Under the pieces are notes generated by a model. It saw nothing but the letters and a program-made list of their open reading frames with translations, did not search any database and had not been told where the DNA came from. The translations under genes and the position numbers were made by a program. A stretch of 64,000 bases of DNA from Pseudothioclava nitratireducens (GTDB taxonomy: Bacteria; Pseudomonadota; Alphaproteobacteria; Rhodobacterales; Rhodobacteraceae), in contig NZ_JARGDK010000005.1 of NCBI RefSeq assembly GCF_029210495.1, positions 218,621 through 282,620 on the forward strand. Direction: 5' to 3'. Below are positions 55,458 through 64,000 of the stretch, piece by piece. Position 1 is the first letter of the stretch. Every line of letters begins with the position of its first letter.

Positions 55458-57014
55458 TTAGTCCTCCAGGGCGCGAGCGCGGATCACGCGGGCCTCTTCG
55501 AGCGTGATATGAGTTCGCTCGGCCATATCAGGGTCTGTTTCAGGGAAATCAGAGCGGAAATGTCCACCCCGGCTCTCTTCGCGGGCAAGTGCGGCCGCAG
55601 CAATCAGGGTCGCGGTCGCGGTCATGTTCTGCATCGCCTGTTCGGGGTTTACGGCCTCGATGTCGGCAATAATACGCAGCGCACGTTTGAGGCCCGCGGC
55701 ATCCCGAACGACGCCGACACCATCGGTCATTGCTTGGCGCAGTTTCTGGACCGCCGCCTCATTTACACGCTCTGCGCCATCGGGAAAGCTCAGCGGCACC
55801 TCGGGAGCGTCCACGACCGGACCAAGCATCGCACCGATCCCGAGAGAGCAAATCCGGGCATAGACCAGCGCCTCCAAAAGGCCGTTCGAGGCCAACCGGT
55901 TCGCACCATGCAGGCCTGTGGACGACGCCTCTCCGCAGACCCACAGATGGCCAAGCGAGGCGCGGCCATGCGAGTCTGTCTCGATCCCGCCCATGTGGTA
56001 ATGCGCGGCGGCAGAGACCGGGATCGGCTGCAAAACAGGGTCTATTCCAGCACGTTTGCACGCATCGGCCACCGCCGGGAAGCGGTGGAGGACCTCTTCG
56101 CCCAGCGCGGCGCGGGTGTCGAGCTGGGGATTCCGGCCTGCCTGGCGTTCGAGATAAACGGCGCGCGCGACGATATCGCGGGGGGCGAGCTCGGCGTCCG
56201 GGTGAACCGGCAACATGAAGCGCTCGCCCGCGTCGTTGATCAGCACGGCGCCCTCGCCACGCAGGGCCTCGGTGGCAAGCGGCGCCGGGTCTTCGCCCGC
56301 GACGATCGCGGTCGGGTGGAATTGCACGAACTCGGGATCCGCGATGCGCGCCCCTGCCCGCGCGGCCATCCCGATCACCTGACCCCGGATACGCGGCGGG
56401 TTCGTCGTGACCGCAAAGAGCCCGCCCGAGCCGCCACCCGCCAGCAGGATCGCCGGCGCACGCACCAGCGTCCGGCCCGAAGGCTCGCCTGCCTTTTCCA
56501 GCCAAACCCCGGTCACCGTGCCGTCCTGCACTTCGAGCCCCGAGGCCAGAACGCCCTGCGCCACCTGAACCGAGGGCGTCTCGCGCACCGCGCCGATCAG
56601 GGCCTGCATGATCTCGCGCCCGGCCTGATCGCCCTTGACGCGCACGACGCGCGCCATGGAATGTGCCGCCTCGCGCGACATCACGTAGCTACCGGACGCA
56701 TCGCGATCGAAAGGCGTGCCCAGATCGGTGAGGTCGAGAATATGCTGCGCGGCCTCGGCGGTGACCATGCGCGCGATCTCGGGATCAACCGTGCCAGCCC
56801 CCGCAACCATCGTATCCTTGGCGTGGCTCTCGGGCGTATCGCCCTTGGACATCGCCGCCGCGACACCGCCCTGCGCCCAGGCCGAAGAGGCACCTTCACC
56901 CAGATGCTCGGGGGAGATTACCAGCACCGGGCGCGGCGCAAGTTTTAGCGCCGCGTACAGCGCGCCCAGCCCCGCGCCCACAATAATGACACGCTGGGTT
57001 TCGATGATGCTCAC
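55458..57014 (-). CDS. nadB: L-aspartate oxidase
   Basis: A 518-residue FAD enzyme making iminoaspartate. The dinucleotide motif VIIVGAGLGALYAALKL opens the protein. The active-site segment SSAWAQGGVAAAMSKGDTPE lies near residue 60 and HYHMGGIETDSHGRASLGHL near 335. The start is GTG at 57014, overlapping the nadA stop by four bases (GTGA). The length matches bacterial NadB. It acts with NadA to form quinolinate. Confidence 0.96.
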   Translation of the reverse strand: MSIIETQRVIIVGAGLGALYAALKLAPRPVLVISPEHLGEGASSAWAQGGVAAAMSKGDTPESHAKDTMVAGAGTVDPEIARMVTAEAAQHILDLTDLGTPFDRDASGSYVMSREAAHSMARVVRVKGDQAGREIMQALIGAVRETPSVQVAQGVLASGLEVQDGTVTGVWLEKAGEPSGRTLVRAPAILLAGGGSGGLFAVTTNPPRIRGQVIGMAARAGARIADPEFVQFHPTAIVAGEDPAPLATEALRGEGAVLINDAGERFMLPVHPDAELAPRDIVARAVYLERQAGRNPQLDTRAALGEEVLHRFPAVADACKRAGIDPVLQPIPVSAAAHYHMGGIETDSHGRASLGHLWVCGEASSTGLHGANRLASNGLLEALVYARICSLGIGAMLGPVVDAPEVPLSFPDGAERVNEAAVQKLRQAMTDGVGVVRDAAGLKRALRIIADIEAVNPEQAMQNMTATATLIAAAALAREESRGGHFRSDFPETDPDMAERTHITLEEARVIRARALED

Positions 57015-58063
57015 AGCCCGAGTTTCCGCGACAGGTCGATCATGCGCTCAACCGCGACACGGGCCTTCTTGGCGACGATCGGATCGACGATCACCTCCTC
57101 GGTACCGGTGTGCAGCGACCAGAGGATCTTTTCGAGCGTGATTTTCTTCATGTAGGGGCACATGTTGCACGGGCCGGTGAACTCGACCTCGGGCAGCGCG
57201 TCCGAGATGTTCGACGCCATCGAGCATTCGGTGACCAACATCGCCTTGGCCGGTTTGTGGTCGGTCACGTATTTGATGATCCCCGAGGTCGAGCCCGAGA
57301 AGTCGCAGGCATCGACAACATCGGGCGGACATTCAGGGTGCGCGATGATGGTAGTGTCGGGATGGATCGCCCGGAAGTCTTCGATATCGCGCGCGGTGTA
57401 TTGCTCGTGCACGATGCACGACCCTTCCCACCAGACGACCTTTTTCTGCGGCACGTCGCGCGCGACGTTCTGCGCAAGATACTGGTCAGGCGTCATGATG
57501 ACGGTATCGCTCTCCATCGCGGCGACGATCTGCGCGGCGTTGGACGAGGTGCAGCAGATATCCGAGGCGGCTTTGACCTCGGCGGTGGTGTTGACGTAGC
57601 TGACCACCGGCGCGCCGGGATATTTCGCGCGCATCTGGGCAATACCCTCGGCGGTGATCGACTCCGCCAGCGAGCACCCCGCCTTCATGTCGGGGATCAG
57701 CACGGTTTTCGACGGGTTCAGGATCTTCGAGGTCTCGGCCATGAAGTGAACACCGCATTGCACGATTGTGCCGGCTTCGACCTTGGTCGCCTCGATCGCA
57801 AGCTGAAGACTGTCGCCCACCACATCGGACACGCCGTGGTAGATCTCGGGCGTCATGTAGTTATGGGCGAGAATGACCGCGTCTTTCTCACGCTTGAGCT
57901 GATTGATCGCGCGGATATAGGGCGCGTAGCGGGCGAAATCGGGCAGTGGCACCACCCGGTCCATCCGCGCGTGGATCTCGCGCATCTCCTCGGCCAGCGT
58001 CATCGAGGGCGCAAGATCATATGTCTCGGCCAGCGTGGCGCGCATCGTGGTCAGGTCCAGCAT
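57011..58063 (-). CDS. nadA: Quinolinate synthase A
   Basis: A 350-residue [4Fe-4S] enzyme. The three cluster cysteines fall in IVQCGVHFMAETSKIL, DICCTSSNAAQIV and GPCNMCPYMKKITLEK. DAVILAHNYMTPEIYHGVSD and IAHPECPPDVVDACDFSGST are substrate-binding stretches. GGGAGG before ATG at 58063 decides the start; the upstream frame to 58144 has no support. It is the first gene of nadA-nadB-nadC. The 225-base region shared with manC contains its promoter, but no clear operator was seen. Confidence 0.97.
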   Translation of the reverse strand: MLDLTTMRATLAETYDLAPSMTLAEEMREIHARMDRVVPLPDFARYAPYIRAINQLKREKDAVILAHNYMTPEIYHGVSDVVGDSLQLAIEATKVEAGTIVQCGVHFMAETSKILNPSKTVLIPDMKAGCSLAESITAEGIAQMRAKYPGAPVVSYVNTTAEVKAASDICCTSSNAAQIVAAMESDTVIMTPDQYLAQNVARDVPQKKVVWWEGSCIVHEQYTARDIEDFRAIHPDTTIIAHPECPPDVVDACDFSGSTSGIIKYVTDHKPAKAMLVTECSMASNISDALPEVEFTGPCNMCPYMKKITLEKILWSLHTGTEEVIVDPIVAKKARVAVERMIDLSRKLGL

Positions 58064-58288
58064 GGGTATCCTCCCCCTACGGCATGAACGAGCCTTGCAT
58101 GTAAGGGGTTGGGGCGCTGGAATAAATGGGAAAATTGATCGCAAAGGGCCAGAATGAGGGAAAACGCGGCGCCTGTGGCGAAAAACTCGTGTCGCGAGGG
58201 TGAATTCAAACGACAGATTGTTTCGTGGACGTCCGTCGCGGGATCACTTATCACTCAATCATCCTATGGTTGAATTGGGGCGCTCAGA

Positions 58289-59746
58289 ATGACGCAGAAC
58301 GTGGCGGATCGGATCACACCGGTTATCCTGTGTGGCGGATCAGGCACCCGGCTTTGGCCCCTGTCGCGGCAATCCTACCCCAAGCAATTCACGCCTCTGA
58401 TCGGGTCGCAAAGCCTGTTTCAATACTGTGCGCAGCGGCTTTCGGGCCCGCAATTCACCCCGCCCGTGATCGTGACGGCCTCGGATTTCCGGTTCATCGC
58501 CACCGAGCAATTGATGGAGGCCGGTGTCGATCCGGGCCCCATCCTGATTGAGCCCGAGGGGCGGAACACCGCGCCGGCGATCCTTGCGGCGGCGCTGCAT
58601 GTCGCGGCCACCGATCCCGATGCCGTGCTTCTCGTCGCGCCCTCCGATCACCTGATCGAAGATGTTCTGGGCTTTAACGAAGCGATCGCCGAAGGGCTGC
58701 GGGTGGTGCGCGAGGAAGGCCGGATCGTGACTTTCGGCATCGCCCCCGAGCGCCCCGAGACGGGGTATGGCTATCTCGAACTGGCCACGGCGCATGATGG
58801 ATCGGGCGTGGCAATCCCGTTGCGGCGCTTCATCGAGAAACCTGATCTGGCCTGCGCCGAGGAAATGGCCGCGAGCGAGCGATACTTGTGGAATTCGGGT
58901 ATCTTCCTGTTCGCCGCACGCGATATTCTGGCGGCCTTCAAGGTGCACGCACCGACCTTGGTCGACCCGGTGCAAGCGGCGCTTGCCACTGCGCAACACG
59001 ATCTGGGATTCCTGCGGTTGAATCCTGCGATTTGGGCTGGAATAGAGCCTGTTTCGATTGATTACGCGATCATGGAAAAAGCCGAGGCGCTGTCGGTGGT
59101 GCCTTATGGCGGGGGCTGGTCCGATCTGGGCGACTGGCAGGCGGTGATGCATGCCCATGAGCCCGACGGGCAGGGCGTGGTGTGCATGGGCGATGCGATC
59201 CCCATCGACTGCACCGACAGCCTCTTGCGGGCAGAGGGTGAGGGGATGGCGGTGGTTGGGATCGGGCTCGACCGGATCATGGTCGTGGCGATGCCGGATG
59301 CGGTGCTGGTGGCTGACCTCGACCGGGCGCAGGACGCCAAACTTGCCGTGCGGGCGCTTGGGGCGCGCGGTCTCCGGCAATCGGTTCAATTTCCGCGCGA
59401 TCATCGCCCCTGGGGTCACTTTGAGACTCTCGCGCTTTCAGAGCGGTTTCAGGTCAAGCGGATCGTGGTCAAACCGGGCGGCACGCTGTCACTGCAAAGC
59501 CATATGCACCGCTCCGAGCATTGGGTCGTTGTAAGCGGCACCGCAAAGGTCATGCTGAACGGAGAGGATCGGCTCGTGCCCGAGAATGAATCGATCTACA
59601 TCCCGCTGGGCGCCTCGCACCGTCTCGAAAATCCCGGCAAGGTTCCGATGATCCTCATCGAAGTGCAGACCGGCGCCTATCTTGGCGAAGACGACATCAT
59701 CCGGCATGAGGACTTTTACGACCGGCGCAAGCACCGCGCGGGCTAG
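58289..59746 (+). CDS. manC: Mannose-1-phosphate guanylyltransferase / mannose-6-phosphate isomerase
   Basis: A 485-residue bifunctional type II enzyme making GDP-mannose. The nucleotidyltransferase domain (1 to about 350) begins TPVILCGGSGTRLWPLSRQS with YPKQFTPL. The C-terminal cupin (about 365-480), with RPWGHFETLALSERFQVKRI and LQSHMHRSEHWVVVSGTAKV, is the isomerase half. It supplies mannose or fucose donors for surface polysaccharide. The ribosome site at ATG 58289 is weak. The gene opens the surface-sugar cluster. Confidence 0.96.
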   Translation: MTQNVADRITPVILCGGSGTRLWPLSRQSYPKQFTPLIGSQSLFQYCAQRLSGPQFTPPVIVTASDFRFIATEQLMEAGVDPGPILIEPEGRNTAPAILAAALHVAATDPDAVLLVAPSDHLIEDVLGFNEAIAEGLRVVREEGRIVTFGIAPERPETGYGYLELATAHDGSGVAIPLRRFIEKPDLACAEEMAASERYLWNSGIFLFAARDILAAFKVHAPTLVDPVQAALATAQHDLGFLRLNPAIWAGIEPVSIDYAIMEKAEALSVVPYGGGWSDLGDWQAVMHAHEPDGQGVVCMGDAIPIDCTDSLLRAEGEGMAVVGIGLDRIMVVAMPDAVLVADLDRAQDAKLAVRALGARGLRQSVQFPRDHRPWGHFETLALSERFQVKRIVVKPGGTLSLQSHMHRSEHWVVVSGTAKVMLNGEDRLVPENESIYIPLGASHRLENPGKVPMILIEVQTGAYLGEDDIIRHEDFYDRRKHRAG

Positions 59747-59804
59747 TCGCCCCGTCTCCTTGCTGATAGATCGGCGAAAGTTGCAGTTTCAAAGAGGTGC
59801 CCGC

Positions 59805-60368
59805 GTGCAGATCGAACAAACCTCCCTTCCCGGCGTCGTCATCCTGACCCCCGCGCGCTTCGGCGATCACCGCGGCTTTTTCAGCGAAAGCTGGAACAGG
59901 CAGCGGATGCAGGAGGCGGGCATCGACATCGACTTCGTGCAGGACAACCACTCCCTTTCGGCACAGGTCGGCACGGTGCGCGGTCTCCATTTCCAGTCGC
60001 CCCCCCACGCGCAAGCCAAGCTGGTGCGTTGCGGCAAAGGGCGTCTGTTCGATGTAGCGGTGGATGTGCGCAAAGGCTCGCCGAGCTATGGCAAGTGGTT
60101 CGGGATCGAGTTGAGCTTTGAGAACGGCAAGCAGCTTTTGATCCCGGCCGGCTTCCTGCACGGTTTCGTCACGCGGGAACCGGATACCGAGATCATTTAT
60201 AAATGCTCTGACTATTACGCGCCTGAATGCGATGGCGCCGTGCGCTTCGATGACCCCGATATCGGGATCGACTGGGCGATGGGCGATGTGGCGCCGGTGC
60301 TGTCCGAGAAGGATGCCAAGGCGCAGTTGCTGAGGGATTTCGACAGCCCGTTCACCTTTGACGGCTGA
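59805..60368 (+). CDS. rfbC: dTDP-4-dehydrorhamnose 3,5-epimerase
   Basis: A 187-residue cupin-fold epimerase, third step of dTDP-rhamnose synthesis. FGDHRGFFSESWNRQRMQEA and GTVRGLHFQSPPHAQAKLVR carry the catalytic His and Arg. IPAGFLHGFVTREPDTEIIY follows. The start is GTG at 59805 with AGAGG seven bases upstream; the frame to 59682 overlaps manC and is rejected. A sulfotransferase-like gene separates it from rfbB. Confidence 0.96.
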   Translation: MQIEQTSLPGVVILTPARFGDHRGFFSESWNRQRMQEAGIDIDFVQDNHSLSAQVGTVRGLHFQSPPHAQAKLVRCGKGRLFDVAVDVRKGSPSYGKWFGIELSFENGKQLLIPAGFLHGFVTREPDTEIIYKCSDYYAPECDGAVRFDDPDIGIDWAMGDVAPVLSEKDAKAQLLRDFDSPFTFDG

Positions 60369-60407
60369 CATGGCCTGATGCGCCAGAGCAGGGTTACGGA
60401 GCCCGCC

Positions 60408-61682
60408 ATGCAGAAAAACGCCCCGCACCGGATCGCATATGTGCATATAGGTCCGCACAAATGCGGCACCACTGCCATTCAAAGCCACCTCAAATCCATC
60501 CGCGAAGCCCTACTGGCGCAGGGCTATCTGTATCCGACCAGCCACGACGATCATGCGCGGTTATTGCCGGTGTTGTTCTGGGACAGCGCGTATGCGCCTC
60601 GGCTGGGCCGCGTCGAATGGATCGAGACGCCAGCCGGTTTCAAGAACTACCGCCAGGGGCTGATGGATAGGCTCGTGCATGAGATCGAAAGCTGTGCGGC
60701 CCCCAACCTCGTGCTCTGCGCCGAAACCCTCTCCGAGTTCACCGAAACCGAAGCCAGCCGGATGACTGCGTTTCTACGGCAGCACTATGACGAAGTGCGC
60801 GTGATCGCCTATCTGCGTGAGCCGTTGGCCTGGGTGGACAGTATGGCTCAGCAAGCTCTGAAATGGCATGGCGAAACGCTGGATGAGCTCTTCGACGCAC
60901 CGCGCCTGCCGCATTACAAGCACCGGCTCTGCGCGTTTCAGAACGCCGTGGAACCGTCTCAATTTGAGGTCCGCCCCTATGAAGGAGGGGCCGCTTTCGA
61001 TGTTGTGGCCGATTTCCTGCGCACGATCGGGATCGACCCTTCGGATGTCGGCGCTCCGCAGTCCCGGGCGAATGAGTCCAAAAGCTGGCGCTCTGCGATC
61101 TTGCTTTCAAGCGCCAATCGTCTGGCGCCCATTTTCGTCAATTACAGCTTTAACCCGACCCGCGCCTATCGTTTTGCCGAAGCGGTCAACCTGCCGGGCG
61201 AGAAATTTGTCCTGCCAAAAGAGACGATTTCGGCCATTTCCTCCAAGCTGGAGGAAGAACGGGAGTGGGTCGCCTCGCGCTTCGGGATCAGCTTTGCGCG
61301 CCCCGCCGATACCAGACCCGGCCGCGCCGAGTGGGACCGGGGCGAACGTCCCGCGCTCGAAGACCATGGCGCGATACTGAGCGGGCTTTATCGAAGCCGT
61401 CAGAATGAAGGCGCCCTCAGGAACCTGCTGGCCTTGCGGCAAGATGGCGCCATGACGGATGAAATGCGCGCCCAACGCCTGCGGACCGGCTGGGCCACGG
61501 CCACGGACCCTTGGGTTCTGCATGAACTGATCCAAGAGATGCGCGCGATCAACCATCCAGACCTTGCCCGCGCCCGAGCGCGCAGGGCTCTGCTCATGAT
61601 GATCGAAAAGCCTTCGCCGGGCGATCCTCCGCTTGTTTACGGCAATCCGATGGATCGCCCCGATCTGCTGCAGGATGACTGA
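60408..61682 (+). CDS. Sulfotransferase-like protein in rfb cluster
   Basis: A 424-residue soluble protein. The 5' phosphosulfate-binding type loop reads AYVHIGPHKCGTTAIQSHLK at residues 10-29, and VRVIAYLREPLAWVDSMAQQ near 130 fits the 3' phosphate site of PAPS-dependent enzymes. The C-terminal 150 residues match nothing I recognise. CGGAG precedes ATG at 60408. The gene lies between rfbC and rfbB, so it probably modifies a rhamnose-containing surface glycan. The P-loop resemblance is good, but a kinase or other P-loop use cannot be excluded. Confidence 0.72.
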   Translation: MQKNAPHRIAYVHIGPHKCGTTAIQSHLKSIREALLAQGYLYPTSHDDHARLLPVLFWDSAYAPRLGRVEWIETPAGFKNYRQGLMDRLVHEIESCAAPNLVLCAETLSEFTETEASRMTAFLRQHYDEVRVIAYLREPLAWVDSMAQQALKWHGETLDELFDAPRLPHYKHRLCAFQNAVEPSQFEVRPYEGGAAFDVVADFLRTIGIDPSDVGAPQSRANESKSWRSAILLSSANRLAPIFVNYSFNPTRAYRFAEAVNLPGEKFVLPKETISAISSKLEEEREWVASRFGISFARPADTRPGRAEWDRGERPALEDHGAILSGLYRSRQNEGALRNLLALRQDGAMTDEMRAQRLRTGWATATDPWVLHELIQEMRAINHPDLARARARRALLMMIEKPSPGDPPLVYGNPMDRPDLLQDD

Positions 61683-61777
61683 ATTTCCCCGTGACCAGCC
61701 TTGAAGACGGTTACATTTTCAATGTCATTCCTGTAGGTGCTCAGCTTGTTTAGAGAGTGAACGGTAAGGCCAGAAGA

Positions 61778-62827
61778 ATGAAACTCCTCGTCACCGGCGG
61801 TGCCGGATTCATCGGTTCAGCAGTGGTGCGCCTTGCGATTGGGCGCGGGCATGCCGTCGTTAATCTCGATGCGCTGACCTATGCGGCCTGCCTTGAGAAC
61901 GTCGCCTCCGTGGCGGAGAGCCCGAACTATGTGTTTGAAAGGGCAGACATCCGCGATCGTGCCGCGCTGGATCGCGTTTTTGCCGAGCATCGTCCCGACG
62001 CGGTCATGCACCTCGCCGCCGAGAGCCATGTGGACCGCTCCATCGACGGGCCGGGCGATTTCATCGAGACCAACATCACCGGCACCTACAACATGCTCGA
62101 GGCCGCCCGTGCCTATTGGACGCGCGAGGGCAAACCCGAGGGGTTCCGCTTTCATCATATCTCGACCGATGAGGTGTTTGGCTCATTGCCCGCCGATCCG
62201 GCGATCAAGTTCACTGAGGAAACGCCCTACGACCCGCGCTCGCCCTATTCGGCCTCCAAGGCCTCGTCGGATCATCTGGTCCGCGCGTGGCACGAAACCT
62301 ATGGCCTGCCGGTGGTGATGACCAACTGCTCGAATAATTACGGGCCGTTCCATTTCCCCGAAAAGCTGATCCCCGTGGTGATCCTGAACGCGCTCGCGGG
62401 CAAGCCGCTGCCGATCTACGGCAAGGGCGAGAACATCCGCGACTGGCTTTACGTCGAGGACCACGCCGATGCGCTGCTGCTGGTGGTGGAGAAGGGCGCG
62501 CTGGGGCGGAGCTACAATATCGGCGGCGAGAACGAGCGCACCAATCTCGATCTGGTCAAGACGCTCTGCGCGATCCTTGACGAGAAACGCCCGCGCTCTG
62601 AGGGAAGCTATGCCGACCTGATTACCTTTGTCACCGACCGCCCCGGCCACGATGCGCGCTATGCCATCGACCCAAGCCGCATTCGCACGGAACTCGGCTG
62701 GCGCCCGAGCGTGACCGTCGAAGAGGGGCTGGAGCGCACGGTGCAATGGTATCTCGACAATGAGGCGTGGTGGCGGCCGCTTCTCGATCGGCAGGGCGTT
62801 GGCGTCCGTCTGGGCAAGGGGGCGTGA
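61778..62827 (+). CDS. rfbB: dTDP-glucose 4,6-dehydratase
   Basis: A 349-residue extended SDR enzyme. It begins [17 protein letters not shown] with the NAD motif. [11 protein letters not shown] carries catalytic Asp-Glu, and [14 protein letters not shown] gives the Yxxx[21 protein letters not shown] is a family segment. ATG at 61778 is used rather than 61757. Its stop overlaps the rfbD start by one base. Confidence 0.97.
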   Translation: MKLLVTGGAGFIGSAVVRLAIGRGHAVVNLDALTYAACLENVASVAESPNYVFERADIRDRAALDRVFAEHRPDAVMHLAAESHVDRSIDGPGDFIETNITGTYNMLEAARAYWTREGKPEGFRFHHISTDEVFGSLPADPAIKFTEETPYDPRSPYSASKASSDHLVRAWHETYGLPVVMTNCSNNYGPFHFPEKLIPVVILNALAGKPLPIYGKGENIRDWLYVEDHADALLLVVEKGALGRSYNIGGENERTNLDLVKTLCAILDEKRPRSEGSYADLITFVTDRPGHDARYAIDPSRIRTELGWRPSVTVEEGLERTVQWYLDNEAWWRPLLDRQGVGVRLGKGA

Positions 62828-63678
62828 TGACGGTTCTGGTATTCGGCAAAACCGGGCAGGTCGCCACCGAGTTACAGGCGCAGGCCGACGTTCTGGCTTT
62901 GGGCCGGGCCGAAGTGGATCTGACCGATCCCGCAGCCTGCGCTGCCGCGATCGCCACGCATCGCCCGCGCGTCGTGATCAACGCGGCGGCCTATACGGCC
63001 GTGGACCGTGCCGAAGAGGATGAAGCGACCGCCGCGCTTGTCAACGGCGCGGCACCCGGCGCAATGGCGCGTGCCTGTGCGGAGCTTGGTATCCCGCTCG
63101 TGCATATCTCGACCGATTACGTCTTTGATGGTGCGGGCGAGGCCGCATTCGCCCCGGATCATCCGACCGGACCGCTTGGGGCCTATGGGCGCACCAAACT
63201 GGCAGGCGAGGATGCGGTCCGCGCGAGTGGGGCAACCCACGCCATCTTGCGCACAAGCTGGGTTTTCTCCGCGCATGGGGCGAATTTCGTCAAGACGATG
63301 TTGCGGCTTTCGGAAACGCGGAACGAGCTGAGCGTGGTCGCCGATCAGGTGGGCGGGCCGACCTCGGCGGGCGCGATCGCGGCGGCCTGCCTGTCGATTG
63401 CCGATCAGCTAAGCGCCGATCCCGGCAAGAGCGGGACCTATCACTTCGCTGGCTGGCCCGATGTAAGCTGGGCCGATTTCGCCCGCGAGATCTTTGCGCA
63501 AGCCGGGCGCCCGGTCACGGTTCACGACATCCCGGCCAGCGACTACCCCACCCCCGCCCGTCGCCCCGCGAATTCGCGGATGGATTGCAGCGCAACCCAA
63601 GCGCGCTTTGGCATTGACCGCCCCGATTGGCGCACCGACCTGCACGCCGTGTTGCGGGCGCTCGGGATCGGCGGCTGA
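62827..63678 (+). CDS. rfbD: dTDP-4-dehydrorhamnose reductase
   Basis: A 283-residue reductase completing dTDP-L-rhamnose. It begins [36 protein letters not shown] and GAYGRTKLAGEDAVR carry the SDR active-site tyrosine and lysine, and PTSAGAIAAACLSIADQL and RPANSRMDCSATQARFGI follow as in the family. It is the last clear gene of the window. Confidence 0.97.
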   Translation: MTVLVFGKTGQVATELQAQADVLALGRAEVDLTDPAACAAAIATHRPRVVINAAAYTAVDRAEEDEATAALVNGAAPGAMARACAELGIPLVHISTDYVFDGAGEAAFAPDHPTGPLGAYGRTKLAGEDAVRASGATHAILRTSWVFSAHGANFVKTMLRLSETRNELSVVADQVGGPTSAGAIAAACLSIADQLSADPGKSGTYHFAGWPDVSWADFAREIFAQAGRPVTVHDIPASDYPTPARRPANSRMDCSATQARFGIDRPDWRTDLHAVLRALGIGG

Positions 63679-64000
63679 TTGTCTCATCGGTCAGCTCTAT
63701 GCCAAGGATGTCTTGCCAAAGCGGAAACTGCGTGAAATTGAAGCGCCGATACCAAAGATATTTATAGTAGGGGCTAGTTGGGTGCTTAGACGTTTAAATA
63801 CACTTTTCCTAAGGTATGCCGCCTCCAACCTTTCTGTGGACCAGTCAGGTATCGGACTACAAAACTCAAACAATGAGCAGATCGGGAGCATCGACCGCGT
63901 CGTAATCTCCGAGGGGCGGATCAGGTAGCGTCCACGGACGTGGTGTAAATTCAGCGCCGTCTTCGGTGTAATCTCAGGTGGCCATCGAGGTGTATGGTCG
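63679..64000. other. Intergenic end region, AT-richer, with GGTGTA repeats
   Basis: About 320 bases after rfbD without a convincing gene; open frames here lack family resemblance. GC drops around 63750-63860. Beyond 63930, CCACG-GA-CGTGG (63932-63943) forms a small hairpin. Three GGTGTA sequences occur at 63942, 63965 and 63989, two of them within 13-mers matching at 11 positions. This may be the terminal region of an insertion sequence continuing past the window, but no transposase is visible. Confidence 0.4.

Noticed and set aside
63697..63891. A 64-residue minus-strand frame in the right end region
   Set aside because: It has no ribosome site, family resemblance or coding bias, and sits in the AT-richer segment.

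Overview
The window is a gene-dense, high-GC chromosomal segment from an alphaproteobacterium, almost certainly a member of the Rhodobacteraceae/Paracoccaceae. Support comes from the FlaF/FlbT flagellin regulators, the TAXI-type TRAP transporter with an attached Usp protein, the rpsT-dnaA-dnaN-recF-gyrB order, the nadABC and leuCD/leuB arrangement, and a DUF2793 protein. No phage, CRISPR array or complete insertion sequence was seen. The genus cannot be fixed from this reading.

Layout. 0-0.2 kb: the start of a DUF2793 protein, cut by the window edge. 0.3-7.5 kb: an uptake and catabolism module, with usp, a fused TRAP permease, a TAXI receptor and an RpiR regulator on the minus strand, and a divergent class III aminotransferase coupled to a beta-keto acid cleavage enzyme. 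A chromate transporter follows (7.6-9.0). 9.1-15.6 kb: flagellar block 1 (DUF1217, flbT, flaF, flagellin, flgN-like, flgJ-like, fliK, flgD). 15.6-27.2 kb: housekeeping (ubiB, ubiE, mutM, an enoyl-CoA hydratase, rpsT, dnaA, dnaN, recF, a VOC protein, gyrB). 27.2-35.3 kb: flagellar block 2 (fliP, fliN, fliH, fliF on minus; fliL, an unknown, motE, motA and a large secreted unknown on plus). 35.2-44.1 kb: rfbA, tRNA-Pro(CGG), a DMT exporter, leuB, an epimerase, a secreted EEP-fold protein, a membrane protein, leuD and leuC with a possible leaderless mini-ORF ahead of it. 44.2-51.1 kb: an MscS channel, rsfS, rlmH, gpmI, an EnvC-like protein, ctpA and rppH. 51.2-54.6 kb: an asparagine-synthetase-like protein divergent from a GSCFA protein and an SGNH hydrolase; this is the least explained group. 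54.6-58.1 kb: nadC, nadB, nadA. 58.3-63.7 kb: surface-sugar genes manC, rfbC, a sulfotransferase-like gene, rfbB and rfbD. The last 300 bases are AT-richer, lack a convincing gene and carry GGTGTA-type repeats that may be the edge of a mobile element.

How it fits together. Two flagellar blocks together encode the MS ring, C-ring FliN, export gate FliP, hook assembly factors, stator MotA, flagellin and the FlaF/FlbT controllers. Other flagellar genes, including motB and fliG, must lie elsewhere. The dTDP-rhamnose pathway is complete in the window, but rfbA sits about 24 kb from rfbC/B/D. NAD biosynthesis from aspartate is complete (nadB, nadA, nadC), and leucine biosynthesis has leuB, leuC and leuD but not leuA. 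Starts were chosen from ribosome binding sites, overlaps and family N-termini. Several are GTG or TTG, and the uncertain ones are marked. All family calls rest on recognising protein sequence by eye; no database search was run.
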